Assembly: GCA_010027845.1 (NCBI GenBank)
Contig: RGUL01000002.1
Location: forward strand, 1 to 64,000
Direction: 5' to 3'
Origin: Gammaproteobacteria bacterium
GTDB taxonomy: Bacteria; Pseudomonadota; Gammaproteobacteria; Steroidobacterales; Steroidobacteraceae
Length of the DNA stretch: 64,000 bases
Shown: positions 51,681 through 61,209 of the stretch, one piece after another
Position numbering within the stretch: position 1 is the stretch's first letter
Layout: each line of letters begins with the position of its first letter
The notes under the pieces: generated by a model
Told to the model about the DNA's origin: nothing
What the model saw: only the letters and a program-made list of their open reading frames with translations
Database searches by the model: none
Position numbers and translations under genes: made by a program

Positions 51681-52552
51681 ACGAACCGAGCGGTAGCCGA
51701 CGCGAGTGCGAGCGAGCTTTTGCGCGTATCGCCGAAGGACTTGTGCACTACCGACACGTCGATGGCGATGCGGCGTCGCGACCGACGCTGATGATGCACG
51801 CCTCGCCTGCTTCCTCGCGGAGCGTCGAGCCGCTGGCGTTGGCGGTCGCGCAGATCGGCGGTGGTCGTGTGATCGCGCCGGATACGCCAGGAAACGGCGA
51901 CTCGGTACCGCTGCGACAGAACGAACCCGAACTTCTCGATTACGCGAATGCGATCGTCCGCACGCTCGATGCACTTGCGATCAAACGGGTCGATATATAC
52001 GGCTTTCACACCGGTGCGCACATCGGCATCGAATTGGCCATCGCGCACCCGGATCGCGTCGGAAGTCTCGCCCTAGACGGTCTGTTGTGGCTCGAGGAGT
52101 CCGAGCGCGCGGACTTCCTCACACAGTACGCACCGCCATTGGTGGCCGACGCATGGGGCACTCAAATATTTCAGGCCCTACAGTTCATTCGCGATCAGTC
52201 TTGGTTTTTCCCGCATTTCAAACGTGATCCGGCACATAACTTGGGCGGCGGCGCGATGCCCCCTGAGTTGTTGCACACGCTCACCGTCGATCTTTTGAAG
52301 GCGGCGTCAAGCTATCACCTCGCCTATCGCGCGGTGTTTCGCCATCGACTCGCCGAGCGACTACCGAAATTGACAGTGCCGGTACTGCTCATGGCCGACG
52401 ACGGTGACCCGACGCGCGAGAGCGTACGACGCGCCGCGACGTTGGTCGTCGATGCACGAACGGCGATCGGCGGTGAAGGCTGGTCGCCCGATGGCGTGCG
52501 CCGCAAAGCCTCACGCTTGGTTGAATTTTTCGGGCAAACCGCCGAGCGATAA
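51677..52552 (+). CDS. alpha/beta hydrolase
   Basis: 'GRVIAPDTPGNGDSVPLRQ', 'VDIYGFHTGAHIGIELAIAHPDRV'; ATG at 51677 overlapping SDR stop. Confidence 0.85.
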   Translation: MNEPSGSRRECERAFARIAEGLVHYRHVDGDAASRPTLMMHASPASSRSVEPLALAVAQIGGGRVIAPDTPGNGDSVPLRQNEPELLDYANAIVRTLDALAIKRVDIYGFHTGAHIGIELAIAHPDRVGSLALDGLLWLEESERADFLTQYAPPLVADAWGTQIFQALQFIRDQSWFFPHFKRDPAHNLGGGAMPPELLHTLTVDLLKAASSYHLAYRAVFRHRLAERLPKLTVPVLLMADDGDPTRESVRRAATLVVDARTAIGGEGWSPDGVRRKASRLVEFFGQTAER

Positions 52553-53854
52553 TCGCGTCAACATCCAAACGCCCAGCACGTTGCACACCCCGGGCAATAT
52601 CGCCGCCAGCGTCACGATCGAGGCGATCGCCAAATCGGGTTGCGCCGGCGGCAGCTTGCCACCGGCGGCGCTCACGAACCCTGACCACTGCAACACCAGG
52701 CCCGCGAGCAGAGGACCGACCGCCGCCGTACCTTTTTCCACGATGCTGTACACCGCCGACATCGTGCCCTCGAGTGCCACGCCGGTGGTGCGCGTGTTGT
52801 GCTCCATCGTATCCGGTAACAAAGAAAATCCCATCACCAACAATCCCGCGGTGATGACTCCGGTCGATGCGAGCCGCACATCCGTAACCCAACTCGGCTC
52901 ACCACCCACGCTCGCGATCCAACTGAAGGCGACGAGGGCATAGGCGAGACCCGAAGCCATGTACACGTTGCGCTTACCGTAACGCCGACCGAGCCACGCC
53001 CAACCGGGAATCGAGAGCAAAGTACCGACCGTTTGGTAGGCGCCGAAACGAATCAAAAAAGATTCGTCTTGATGCAACACATAGCGTGCGAGATACAAAA
53101 TCGACGCGCCCGTGCTGGCGACCGCCGTCAACTGAAAGAATTTCGCCGCAATGAAGATGCGAAACGGTTCGTTACGCAAGACGTTACGTAGTTGTGCGAT
53201 CGAGTTGCCGCTCGCCGCCCGCCCCGATTCGAGCGTCGGCGTGCGCGACACCACGAGCGCACAAAGCCACATAAATGCCAACACGATCGCCGCCTGCACG
53301 AGACTCATACCGAAGTAGCCTTCCCGACCTTTGCCGAAACGATCGATCAACACCGGCCCCAACACAGCGATATTGAGGCTCGCGATCGTCATCGCGGCAA
53401 CGCGCCACGACATCATCGTGGTGCGCTCGTGCGCGATCGCCGTGATTTCGGCGGGCACGGCGAGATACGGCACGACGAAGAGGCTATAACCCGTCGCGAA
53501 CAAGATCAGCGCAACCAGCGCCCACCACTGCACCAAGGACGCATCGAGCGTAGTCGGAGCTGCGAATAAGGCGACGTACGCCACCGCAGCCAGAGGCCCC
53601 GCAGCGAACATGAACGGTGCGCGACGGCCGTAACGCGAGCGCGTACGGTCGCTCCATTGCCCGATGACCACGGCCGCACCGATATCCCAGAGCCGCGATA
53701 CGAAGATCAAACCACCGGCGATGCCCGGTGCGATTCCGAGATACTCGGTGAAGTAGAACAGCACCACGAGATTGATCGCACCGAGCATGGTGCTCGAGCC
53801 CAAAGTACCGCTCGCCCAACCGAGAGCGACTAAAGTCGGACTTCGCACGTTCAC
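52511..53854 (-). CDS. MFS transporter, GPH (MelB-like) family
   Basis: 'GAAVVIGQWSDRTRSRYGRRAPFMFAAGPLAAVAY' GPH signature, 12 hydrophobic segments. Confidence 0.88.
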   Translation of the reverse strand: MNVRSPTLVALGWASGTLGSSTMLGAINLVVLFYFTEYLGIAPGIAGGLIFVSRLWDIGAAVVIGQWSDRTRSRYGRRAPFMFAAGPLAAVAYVALFAAPTTLDASLVQWWALVALILFATGYSLFVVPYLAVPAEITAIAHERTTMMSWRVAAMTIASLNIAVLGPVLIDRFGKGREGYFGMSLVQAAIVLAFMWLCALVVSRTPTLESGRAASGNSIAQLRNVLRNEPFRIFIAAKFFQLTAVASTGASILYLARYVLHQDESFLIRFGAYQTVGTLLSIPGWAWLGRRYGKRNVYMASGLAYALVAFSWIASVGGEPSWVTDVRLASTGVITAGLLVMGFSLLPDTMEHNTRTTGVALEGTMSAVYSIVEKGTAAVGPLLAGLVLQWSGFVSAAGGKLPPAQPDLAIASIVTLAAILPGVCNVLGVWMLTRLSLGGLPEKFNQA

Positions 53855-54582
53855 GGCAAGCGAAATGCCGATGCCGGCGGTGCGATCGTTTTATCGCGCC
53901 AATATTCGATCGAGTACAGCGGCAGATCGGTTCGAGTCATGATGTAGTGGCCGCCGAGCTGCCCGAGTTGGATACGAATCTCGTCGTCCATGTACGCGAC
54001 GTCCGAGTGCAGTTTGATCCGCGGCTGAAGTTCGGCCGCGAGTTGCGCCGGATCGTCGACGCCGATTTCTTCGGCGAACGTCTCCATTGACATTTCGGGA
54101 TCGGCCGGCACGACCTTAAGCCCTTCGAAGTCCACGAAGAAGCGATTCGGGTGTTCGACTTCGTGACGATATTTTGCGAACGCGAAATGCAGCGTCGGCA
54201 CGCGCTTCTCGCCGAGTAAGAACTGCGAGGTGAAATTGTAGGCACCGGTCTGCGGCTCGATCTCGAGACCGTTACCGAGAAACGTCGCCGGTATGTCCGG
54301 CAATCGCCCCATCGAAAACACTTTCAACGACGTGGTCACGCCGACTCCTTCATCTTTGGCGGCCGCACCGCCCACGAGCCGTCCGATGCTGTGATAGCCG
54401 GCGACCCAGTGACCGGAAAAAACCTCCGGGTGCTCAAGCGCGCGCGGATATTTGCTATGCATTGCGAGCTCGTCGATGAGGGCATCGATACGCTTCGATT
54501 CCGGCGTGCCCGACTTGAAGCCCTCTTTGTGCGTCGCGATGATGTCGAGCAATTCGCGCAGCAGAGTGTTGCGGTCCGACAT
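53851..54582 (-). CDS. PAP/fibrillin-like protein
   Basis: 'LLRELLDIIATHKEGFKSGTPESKRIDALIDELAMH...VFSGHWVAGYHS' and 'VAYMDDEIRIQLGQLGGHYIMTRTD' resemble PAP_fibrillin; start 54582. Confidence 0.5.
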   Translation of the reverse strand: MSDRNTLLRELLDIIATHKEGFKSGTPESKRIDALIDELAMHSKYPRALEHPEVFSGHWVAGYHSIGRLVGGAAAKDEGVGVTTSLKVFSMGRLPDIPATFLGNGLEIEPQTGAYNFTSQFLLGEKRVPTLHFAFAKYRHEVEHPNRFFVDFEGLKVVPADPEMSMETFAEEIGVDDPAQLAAELQPRIKLHSDVAYMDDEIRIQLGQLGGHYIMTRTDLPLYSIEYWRDKTIAPPASAFRLP

Positions 54583-54613
54583 GATGTGATCCCTCTCTTT
54601 TCGGCCGTCGATT

Positions 54614-55417
54614 CTAATCTTGGAAACGCAGCGTTTTGTCGAGTTCGTCGACGACGCCGGCACCGTGTTTCTCGTTCAATTTTTTGAAAACGTCCGGCAA
54701 TTGCGCAAGATCGTCGATTACACGGCCGTGCGCCCGCGTCACGGTGGTGCCGCGCCGATCGCCCATCACCATCCATGGTCGCCAGCCGAGCACGTTAGTT
54801 TTTTGCACGACGACATCGACGTGCGGTCGTTGCGGGTCGCGCAACTGACCCGCACTGGCGTGATAGGTGAAGTTCTCGTGAAAACCGAAGCCCGGGATTC
54901 CGGGCGCCGGTGACGGCATCACGCTATCGAGACTCTCCGTCAGCCAAACGTCGTCGCCCGTCGTTTGCCAATCGAAACGGTGTCCGAACGGTACGCCACC
55001 AGAGAATTGCAGCGCGCGTGCGGCCGTGAAATTTGGCTGAATGACGTAGGGCGTCGGCCCGAGCACGGTCTTCGGCACCGGCACCGTCATGCCGGTGTAG
55101 GGGTTGCGCCAAGTTTCGAGTACCGCACGCGTCTTGAGGTCGGCAAAGCAGGCGAGCTCGAGCACGACGGTGTCGTAGCCGCCGTCGGCACGTCGTCGGT
55201 GGCGTGAATAAATTTGTGATAACACGCGGAACAGCGGCATCGCCTCGGCATCGACGTGCGCACTCAGCACGCCGTCGCTCCAACGCACCGCGAGGCCGCC
55301 ATCGTCACGACCAATGACGCGGATCAGATCGCGTAGAGGGGACGGATCTGCTGCGGTTGCGACCATACCGAGCGTCGTACACGCCCCGAGTCCGACCAGC
55401 CATTGGCGCCGATTCAT
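54614..55417 (-). CDS. DUF1838 family protein
   Basis: 'MNRRQWLVGLGACTTLGMV'; 'ETWRNPYTGMTVPVPKTVLGPTPYVI'; 'YHASAGQLRDP...GWRPWMVMG'. Confidence 0.7.
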   Translation of the reverse strand: MNRRQWLVGLGACTTLGMVATAADPSPLRDLIRVIGRDDGGLAVRWSDGVLSAHVDAEAMPLFRVLSQIYSRHRRRADGGYDTVVLELACFADLKTRAVLETWRNPYTGMTVPVPKTVLGPTPYVIQPNFTAARALQFSGGVPFGHRFDWQTTGDDVWLTESLDSVMPSPAPGIPGFGFHENFTYHASAGQLRDPQRPHVDVVVQKTNVLGWRPWMVMGDRRGTTVTRAHGRVIDDLAQLPDVFKKLNEKHGAGVVDELDKTLRFQD

Positions 55418-55507
55418 GAACGAGCCCCCATCGCACGTCCTCAATGAAATTGACGCTGCGACGGATGGAACTATAGCCTGTCGCTCTGACGTCGGAATGG
55501 CGTCGCC

Positions 55508-57376
55508 ATGATTTTCGGGATCGTTGCCATGACTTTTAGTATCGTTTGTCTCTCGCCGGCTCTTCGCTGCGGCGCGGACCCCGACACCTTGACCGATAAC
55601 CTACGTCGTATCGAAACGGCGTGGCATGCCGTCGGCGCACCATCGACTCGCGTGGTCCTGCTGCCGAGCGGTTGTCTCACGGGCGGCGCGGGTTTCGCCA
55701 CGCAAGCGGCCGCCTCCGCCGCCGTCGCCCCACTTTGCGCATGGGCGAACAGCGCCGAGGTCTGCTTCGGCGGAGCGGAACGAATCGACGGTCGGCTGCA
55801 AGGTTTTATCGTCGCTCCACACGCGGACGACGTGACATGGCAAGCGTCAATCGCTGACGGCTTCGCCACAAAAGTTACGGTGCTCGAATCGTCGGCGGGC
55901 AAAATCGCTTGTCTGCCCGGTGCGGACATCCTGCATCCCGAGTACGTAAGATTAGCGTTGTTCGCGGGTGCCGAAATTATTTTGAATCCCACCGACGAGC
56001 GCAGCGACGATCGCAGTACTGCGCGCCACTACGCACGTGGCGCACGCGCTTGGGAAAATCTCGCCGTCGTCGCCGCTTGCGCTGCAGCATCGACCAGCGC
56101 CGTCGGGCGCAGCGTGCAGGAAATCTGGAATCACTCCGGTCATTTGTCGGTCTCAGGGGACGGACCTGCCGCCTCCGCTTTGATCGACCTCAAGACCTTA
56201 CGCGCCCGACGCGCAGAACCCTGGATCAACTTCCCCGCGCAACTGCGTACGGCACTCTATGCGCGCGAGTTCGAGCACGCCGCCGAGCGCACTCGAGAGT
56301 CACCCACGGAATCGACCGCGAACTCGTCGATGGAGTCGATCGAAGCCTACGACGTGCTGATGATGCAATCGCATCAAAATTTCGTCGCGAATCCCGAAAC
56401 GCGCGATGCGACGATCGCCGATAACATGCAGCGTGCGCTCGGTCTCGCCCGCCTGTTCGCCATGCGTCCGAGCACCAAGCTCGTCGTGTTCCCGGAATTT
56501 TTTCTGCAGGGGTCGGACGGTGCGCATCCGCACGAATATTGGGAACGCTGCGGCATCCGCATCCCCGGCCCCGAAACCGAGCAGCTCGCTGCGTTCGCCA
56601 AAGCCTGCGGTGTCTACGTCAGCGGCGCGGTGCTCGAATACGATCCGAGTTGGCCGCGCCGTTACTTCAATACGTCTTTGATCATCGCCCCCACGGGCGA
56701 GATCGTGCTGCGCTACCGCAAACTGCAATGCGCCGATCTAAACGGACTTTTGAACATCACCACGCCGGGCAACGTTTACTCCGAGTACGTCGCACGCTAC
56801 GGCATCGATGCCTTGGTGCCGGTCGTCGATACGCCGATCGGCAAACTCGGCACGCTGATCTGTTTCGACTCCAACTGGCCGGAGTTGTGGCGCTCGCTCG
56901 CATTGCGCGGTGCCGAGGTGATCTGCAATCCGACCAGCGAAATTCACAGTAATCGGCGCCCGTACTGGTATCAAGCCAAACGTGCGCACGCAGCCCAGAA
57001 CATGCTCTATGTCGCATCCGCCAACGCCGGTAGCGAACAGTTTTTTCCAGGCGCACCCGTTACCGCCATGAACCGCGGACACTCCGCGTTGATCGACTAC
57101 AACGGCGAACTCGTCGCCTATGCGGATGGGCCGGGCGTGATTCCTTTGCTCGGGCGCATTGAACTCGGCGCATTACGGCGCGCCCGGGACGCGCTCGCCG
57201 ACGATCCGCGCGTGCACTTTCGTCCCGAGTCCGTCGCACGAGCCTACGCCGACTTTCCCGGCTTTCCGCTCGACTGTTTTTTAGATGCGCCCATGGAGGC
57301 GGCAGCCGAAGGCCCGAAACTGGTTGCCGCGCAAATCGCGGCGCTACAAGCCCTCGGCGTGCTCACACCACCGTGA
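55508..57376 (+). CDS. tandem nitrilase-superfamily protein (degenerate N-terminal domain + intact C-terminal domain)
   Basis: C-terminal 'KLVVFPEFFLQGSDG', 'VLRYRKLQ', 'GKLGTLICFDSNWPELWRSLALRGAEVICNPTSE'; N-terminal 'RVVLLPSGCLTGGAG', 'GKIACLPGADILHPEYVRLALFAGAEIILNPTDE'. Confidence 0.88.
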   Translation: MIFGIVAMTFSIVCLSPALRCGADPDTLTDNLRRIETAWHAVGAPSTRVVLLPSGCLTGGAGFATQAAASAAVAPLCAWANSAEVCFGGAERIDGRLQGFIVAPHADDVTWQASIADGFATKVTVLESSAGKIACLPGADILHPEYVRLALFAGAEIILNPTDERSDDRSTARHYARGARAWENLAVVAACAAASTSAVGRSVQEIWNHSGHLSVSGDGPAASALIDLKTLRARRAEPWINFPAQLRTALYAREFEHAAERTRESPTESTANSSMESIEAYDVLMMQSHQNFVANPETRDATIADNMQRALGLARLFAMRPSTKLVVFPEFFLQGSDGAHPHEYWERCGIRIPGPETEQLAAFAKACGVYVSGAVLEYDPSWPRRYFNTSLIIAPTGEIVLRYRKLQCADLNGLLNITTPGNVYSEYVARYGIDALVPVVDTPIGKLGTLICFDSNWPELWRSLALRGAEVICNPTSEIHSNRRPYWYQAKRAHAAQNMLYVASANAGSEQFFPGAPVTAMNRGHSALIDYNGELVAYADGPGVIPLLGRIELGALRRARDALADDPRVHFRPESVARAYADFPGFPLDCFLDAPMEAAAEGPKLVAAQIAALQALGVLTPP

Positions 57377-57386
57377 GCGACACGCA

Positions 57387-58094
57387 CTACCAGGGTATTT
57401 TTTCGCCGGTATAGAGCGTCATCTCGGCGTTTTGATCGAGTCGCTCGATATGCCCGATCACCGCCGTCACGCTTTGCGGGGCCTCGATGACGCCCGGGCC
57501 TTGATAGCCGCTGCTGTGCAGCAACCGCGTCGACACCATACCCGGCGCAAGAATGCCGATCTTCACACCCTGCTCACGCACTTCGGCCTGCAAGGTTCGC
57601 ATCGCCATGTTCACCGCCGCTTTACTCGCGCGATAGAAATAGAGATTACCGAACCGACTCGTATTGGTGAGCGATGACAGTCCACTCGTGATCACTACGA
57701 TTTTCTTTTGTTCGCTTGCGAGCACGTGTGGCATGAACGCCTGCGCCATCGCGAGCGGACCAAAAGTATTGATGCGCAACACTTCCTCGAACGTCTCGTA
57801 ATCGAGCGTCGCGAAAGATTGCTTGTCGCGATTCCCGAGCCAGCCGGCGTTGTTGAGCAACACGTCGATCGCCTGCTCGGTGAGCTTTCGCGCCAAGTCA
57901 CGAATCGACTCGCCAGCACCGACGTCGAGCGTTTCGATGCTCACATTAGGATGCGTCGTTGCGAGCGCCGTGAGTTCCGGCGCGCCGTGCGGATGGCGCG
58001 CGGTGGCGATCACTCGCCACCCGCGCTCCGCGTATTGCCTGACGAATTCGAGCCCCAGCCCGCGATTAGCACCGGTGACGAGTACGGTCGGCAT
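57387..58094 (-). CDS. SDR family oxidoreductase
   Basis: 'PTVLVTGANRGLGLEFVRQYAERGWRVIATAR', 'YRASKAAVNMAMRTL'; start 58094. Confidence 0.9.
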   Translation of the reverse strand: MPTVLVTGANRGLGLEFVRQYAERGWRVIATARHPHGAPELTALATTHPNVSIETLDVGAGESIRDLARKLTEQAIDVLLNNAGWLGNRDKQSFATLDYETFEEVLRINTFGPLAMAQAFMPHVLASEQKKIVVITSGLSSLTNTSRFGNLYFYRASKAAVNMAMRTLQAEVREQGVKIGILAPGMVSTRLLHSSGYQGPGVIEAPQSVTAVIGHIERLDQNAEMTLYTGEKIPW

Positions 58095-58120
58095 ACGCCC
58101 GGTGCTACCAAACGTCAGCG

Positions 58121-61111
58121 TCAAAACGTACGCGACAACGTCGCATACACGTAACGTCCCGTCGCATTGGCGAGGCTACCGAAATAGCCGAAGTTGCTCG
58201 ACGTGATCGGCGGCGCCTTATCGGCGATGTTACGAACACCGAGCCGCAAAGAAACACCGTCGAGCACGTCGTCGCGACGCTTGAAGTCGTACTGACCGTA
58301 CAAGCTCGCCGTGGTCCAGCTATCGACTTTGAACAACTGGCCGTTGATCGGAGCCGGTGAGGTGTCATTCACCGACCCGACGTAGTTCACGAAAAATCCA
58401 GCTCGTAGTTGATTACGGCGCCAATTGAGCGAGGCCGAACCGCGCCATTCCGGATTGCCGTTCACGCCGATCTGATTGCCCGCAGCGGTCACCACGATGC
58501 CCGATCCGAGTCGGCCCGCGTTATTGGCCTCGATGACCTGACGCGCCATATCGGTCGCGTCTTGATTGAACTTGGTCAACTTCGCAGCGTTGACGTTGAA
58601 CGAGAACGAACCGAGCGCGCTGCTACGGATGTCGTAACGCAACGCAGCGTCGTAGCCGGCGAGTTGTCGTGGCGTGATGTTGAAGTAGTTATCGTTGATC
58701 TGTACCAACTGCCCTACTTTGTTGGTACCAACGGGCGGATCGCGCACCAAGTTGGGATTCGATTTGCCATCAAGACGTAGCAGATAGTCGTACAACAACT
58801 GCACCTGACCGCCCTCGATGCCGATCACGTTCTTCTCACGGATCGACCAATAGTCGAGCGAAACCGTCATCTTGCCCGCCGACTCGGGCAGGAAGGTCGG
58901 TTGGAACACGAAACCTGCCGAAACGTTGTCGGCTTCCTCAGGTCCGAGGCCACGATTACCCGAGCGCACTTCGGTCGTGCTCGCGCCCGCACACGTGACG
59001 TTGTTCACGCGGCAAAAGGAATAGTCGGTCCGAGTGTTCGAAACCTGTGTGCCCGCGCTGTAGAACTGCGGCAAGTTCGGCGCACGGAAACCTTGCGAAG
59101 CGGCACCGCGCAACGCCAACCAATCGGTCATCGTCCAGTTGAGGGCGATTTTGGGCTTGGCGACGTTACCGAAGTCCGAATAGTTTTCGTCACGGATGGC
59201 GAGCTGCATATCGACCGACCGCATCAACGGAATACCCATTGATCGACTGACGAGCGGCACGGCGAGCTCGAGATAGGCCGACGTAATCGAGCGATGCGCG
59301 CGCACGTCCGGCGAGGGGCTCGCACCCATGACGTCCGTACCGTACGTGATGCCGGTCACGGTGTCGGTGTAGGTGACCGTGCCGTCCAATCTTTTGTCGC
59401 GATTGTCGACGTAGCCGTCGCGACGCGCTTCGATACCACCGGCGATGCCGACGTCACCGGCGGGCAATTTGAACGCGTCGGCCCGTGACAGCTTCAAATC
59501 CCACAGTGCGAGCGACGTTTCGCTGATTCGATGCACACCGACGAGGAAGCTGTTGATCGTAGCCCGATCGCTCGGCGTGAGGTCGGCTCCTTGGTAGTCG
59601 TTGACGTTGCCGCCGTTGAAGGGGTTGTAGGCATCGGGCGTCGATTTCGCGAGCGCTTGTTGGAACAGCGTGTTGCTGATCGCGTTGAGCGTGTGGTCGT
59701 CGGTTTTCGCCCAGGAGTAAACGACCGCAGATTCCCAATCGAGTCCGAATTTTTGACCGCGCACACCGGCGAGCAGCCGGTAGCTATCGTCCGCGACTTG
59801 ATAGACTCGCGCACCGGTGTCCACCGGACGATAAGTCGTGATGCGTAGCGGCAAACCGGTCGTCGGGACGTTGACGAGATTGGCAATGCGGTTCGGATTC
59901 GCGACACCATTGAAGGTCGTCGGACCGAACGGGTTGTAGTAGTTGGACGCCGGAACCGAGATCACCGCGCTCGAGATCGGTGCCGATTGCTCGCGCAAAC
60001 CCTCAAAGTTCGCGCGGTAGTACCCCGCTTCGCCGAATAATTCGACGTCACCGAGTTGTTTGTTCAACGTCGTGAAGAGGTTGTAGCGATCGAGCGAGCC
60101 TTTGAGCGTCCGATCGGCGTTTTCGTTGTAGCGTAATTCGCGATCGGCTGCACCGGTGATGGTGCCGGACTTCAAACAAAGATTGCCGTTGTAGGTCGTG
60201 CTGCTGCAACCCGCCGCCGTATTGGAAATTGGCTCGACGTGGAACACGCCCGACGTGGTCAGCGCCACCGTGCCCTGTCGGACGGCGACCGTACTCGGAA
60301 TCACCGTGAACGAACCCCAGGGCGAAGACGTGCTGCGGTTATCGAAGGCGGTATCGCCCGCCCACGGCGTATTCGCGATCGCGGCACGATGATCTTCGTT
60401 GGCTGCGTAGTCGCGTTCGCTGGCGAGCAATTTGCCATGACCCGTGTAGCCACCGAAAAACATCAAACGCGTGCCGTCGGAGAGTCGTGTGCCCGCTTTG
60501 ATATTGACCGTGGTTTCACGGTAGTTGGTGCCCTCGGAACCACCGTACTGCGCCTCGGCGCGTAGACCATTGAAATTAGTCTCGAGCACTGTGTTGACGA
60601 CACCCGCGACGGCATCGGTGCCGTAAATCGCAGCCGCACCGTCACGTAACACCTCGATGCGCTTCACACCGGAGACCGGGAACGCGTTGGTGTTCGCCGT
60701 TTGCACGGGAACGAAATTTTCGGTTTGCGTGCCGGGCGCCGGCACGACGCGTCGACCGTTCAACAACACCAAGGTGTTGCCGGTACCGAGATTACGCAAA
60801 TTGATCGACGACGTGTCGCCTCGCGCGTCGTTGAGGTTGCCCGTGGTACGCGCTTCTTGGAATTGAACGTCACCCGCTTGAGGAATGGAGCGAAACAATT
60901 CGTCGCCGGACACGGCCGCGGTGGCGACGATGTCTTCCTTTTCGACCACCGTCACCGGCAGCACGTCGTTCAATTTCGCGCCGCGAATCTGCGTGCCCAC
61001 TATCACGACTTCTTCGAGTTCCGGCTTCGCTGCGTTTTGCGACGCCGCAGTCACCGTCGACACCGCCAAAATGGCAGCCGCGACGGCAACAAAAGTTCGT
61101 TGCTTGCTCAA
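58121..61111 (-). CDS. TonB-dependent receptor
   Basis: 'EEVVIVGTQIRGAKLNDVLPVTVVEKEDI', plug 'GTGNTLVLLNGRRVVPAPGT...GVKRIEVLRDGAAAIYGTDAVAGVVN', C-terminal '...YVYATLSRTF'; TTG start at 61111. Confidence 0.92.
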   Translation of the reverse strand: MSKQRTFVAVAAAILAVSTVTAASQNAAKPELEEVVIVGTQIRGAKLNDVLPVTVVEKEDIVATAAVSGDELFRSIPQAGDVQFQEARTTGNLNDARGDTSSINLRNLGTGNTLVLLNGRRVVPAPGTQTENFVPVQTANTNAFPVSGVKRIEVLRDGAAAIYGTDAVAGVVNTVLETNFNGLRAEAQYGGSEGTNYRETTVNIKAGTRLSDGTRLMFFGGYTGHGKLLASERDYAANEDHRAAIANTPWAGDTAFDNRSTSSPWGSFTVIPSTVAVRQGTVALTTSGVFHVEPISNTAAGCSSTTYNGNLCLKSGTITGAADRELRYNENADRTLKGSLDRYNLFTTLNKQLGDVELFGEAGYYRANFEGLREQSAPISSAVISVPASNYYNPFGPTTFNGVANPNRIANLVNVPTTGLPLRITTYRPVDTGARVYQVADDSYRLLAGVRGQKFGLDWESAVVYSWAKTDDHTLNAISNTLFQQALAKSTPDAYNPFNGGNVNDYQGADLTPSDRATINSFLVGVHRISETSLALWDLKLSRADAFKLPAGDVGIAGGIEARRDGYVDNRDKRLDGTVTYTDTVTGITYGTDVMGASPSPDVRAHRSITSAYLELAVPLVSRSMGIPLMRSVDMQLAIRDENYSDFGNVAKPKIALNWTMTDWLALRGAASQGFRAPNLPQFYSAGTQVSNTRTDYSFCRVNNVTCAGASTTEVRSGNRGLGPEEADNVSAGFVFQPTFLPESAGKMTVSLDYWSIREKNVIGIEGGQVQLLYDYLLRLDGKSNPNLVRDPPVGTNKVGQLVQINDNYFNITPRQLAGYDAALRYDIRSSALGSFSFNVNAAKLTKFNQDATDMARQVIEANNAGRLGSGIVVTAAGNQIGVNGNPEWRGSASLNWRRNQLRAGFFVNYVGSVNDTSPAPINGQLFKVDSWTTASLYGQYDFKRRDDVLDGVSLRLGVRNIADKAPPITSSNFGYFGSLANATGRYVYATLSRTF

Positions 61112-61209
61112 GTTCCTCTCCCGATATTTTTGTTCATCGGCCCGATCGCGGGCGATGTGCCATTGTCGCCTGCGCACCGTAGAATGACAATCGGTCGACT
61201 GGGGGGCAT

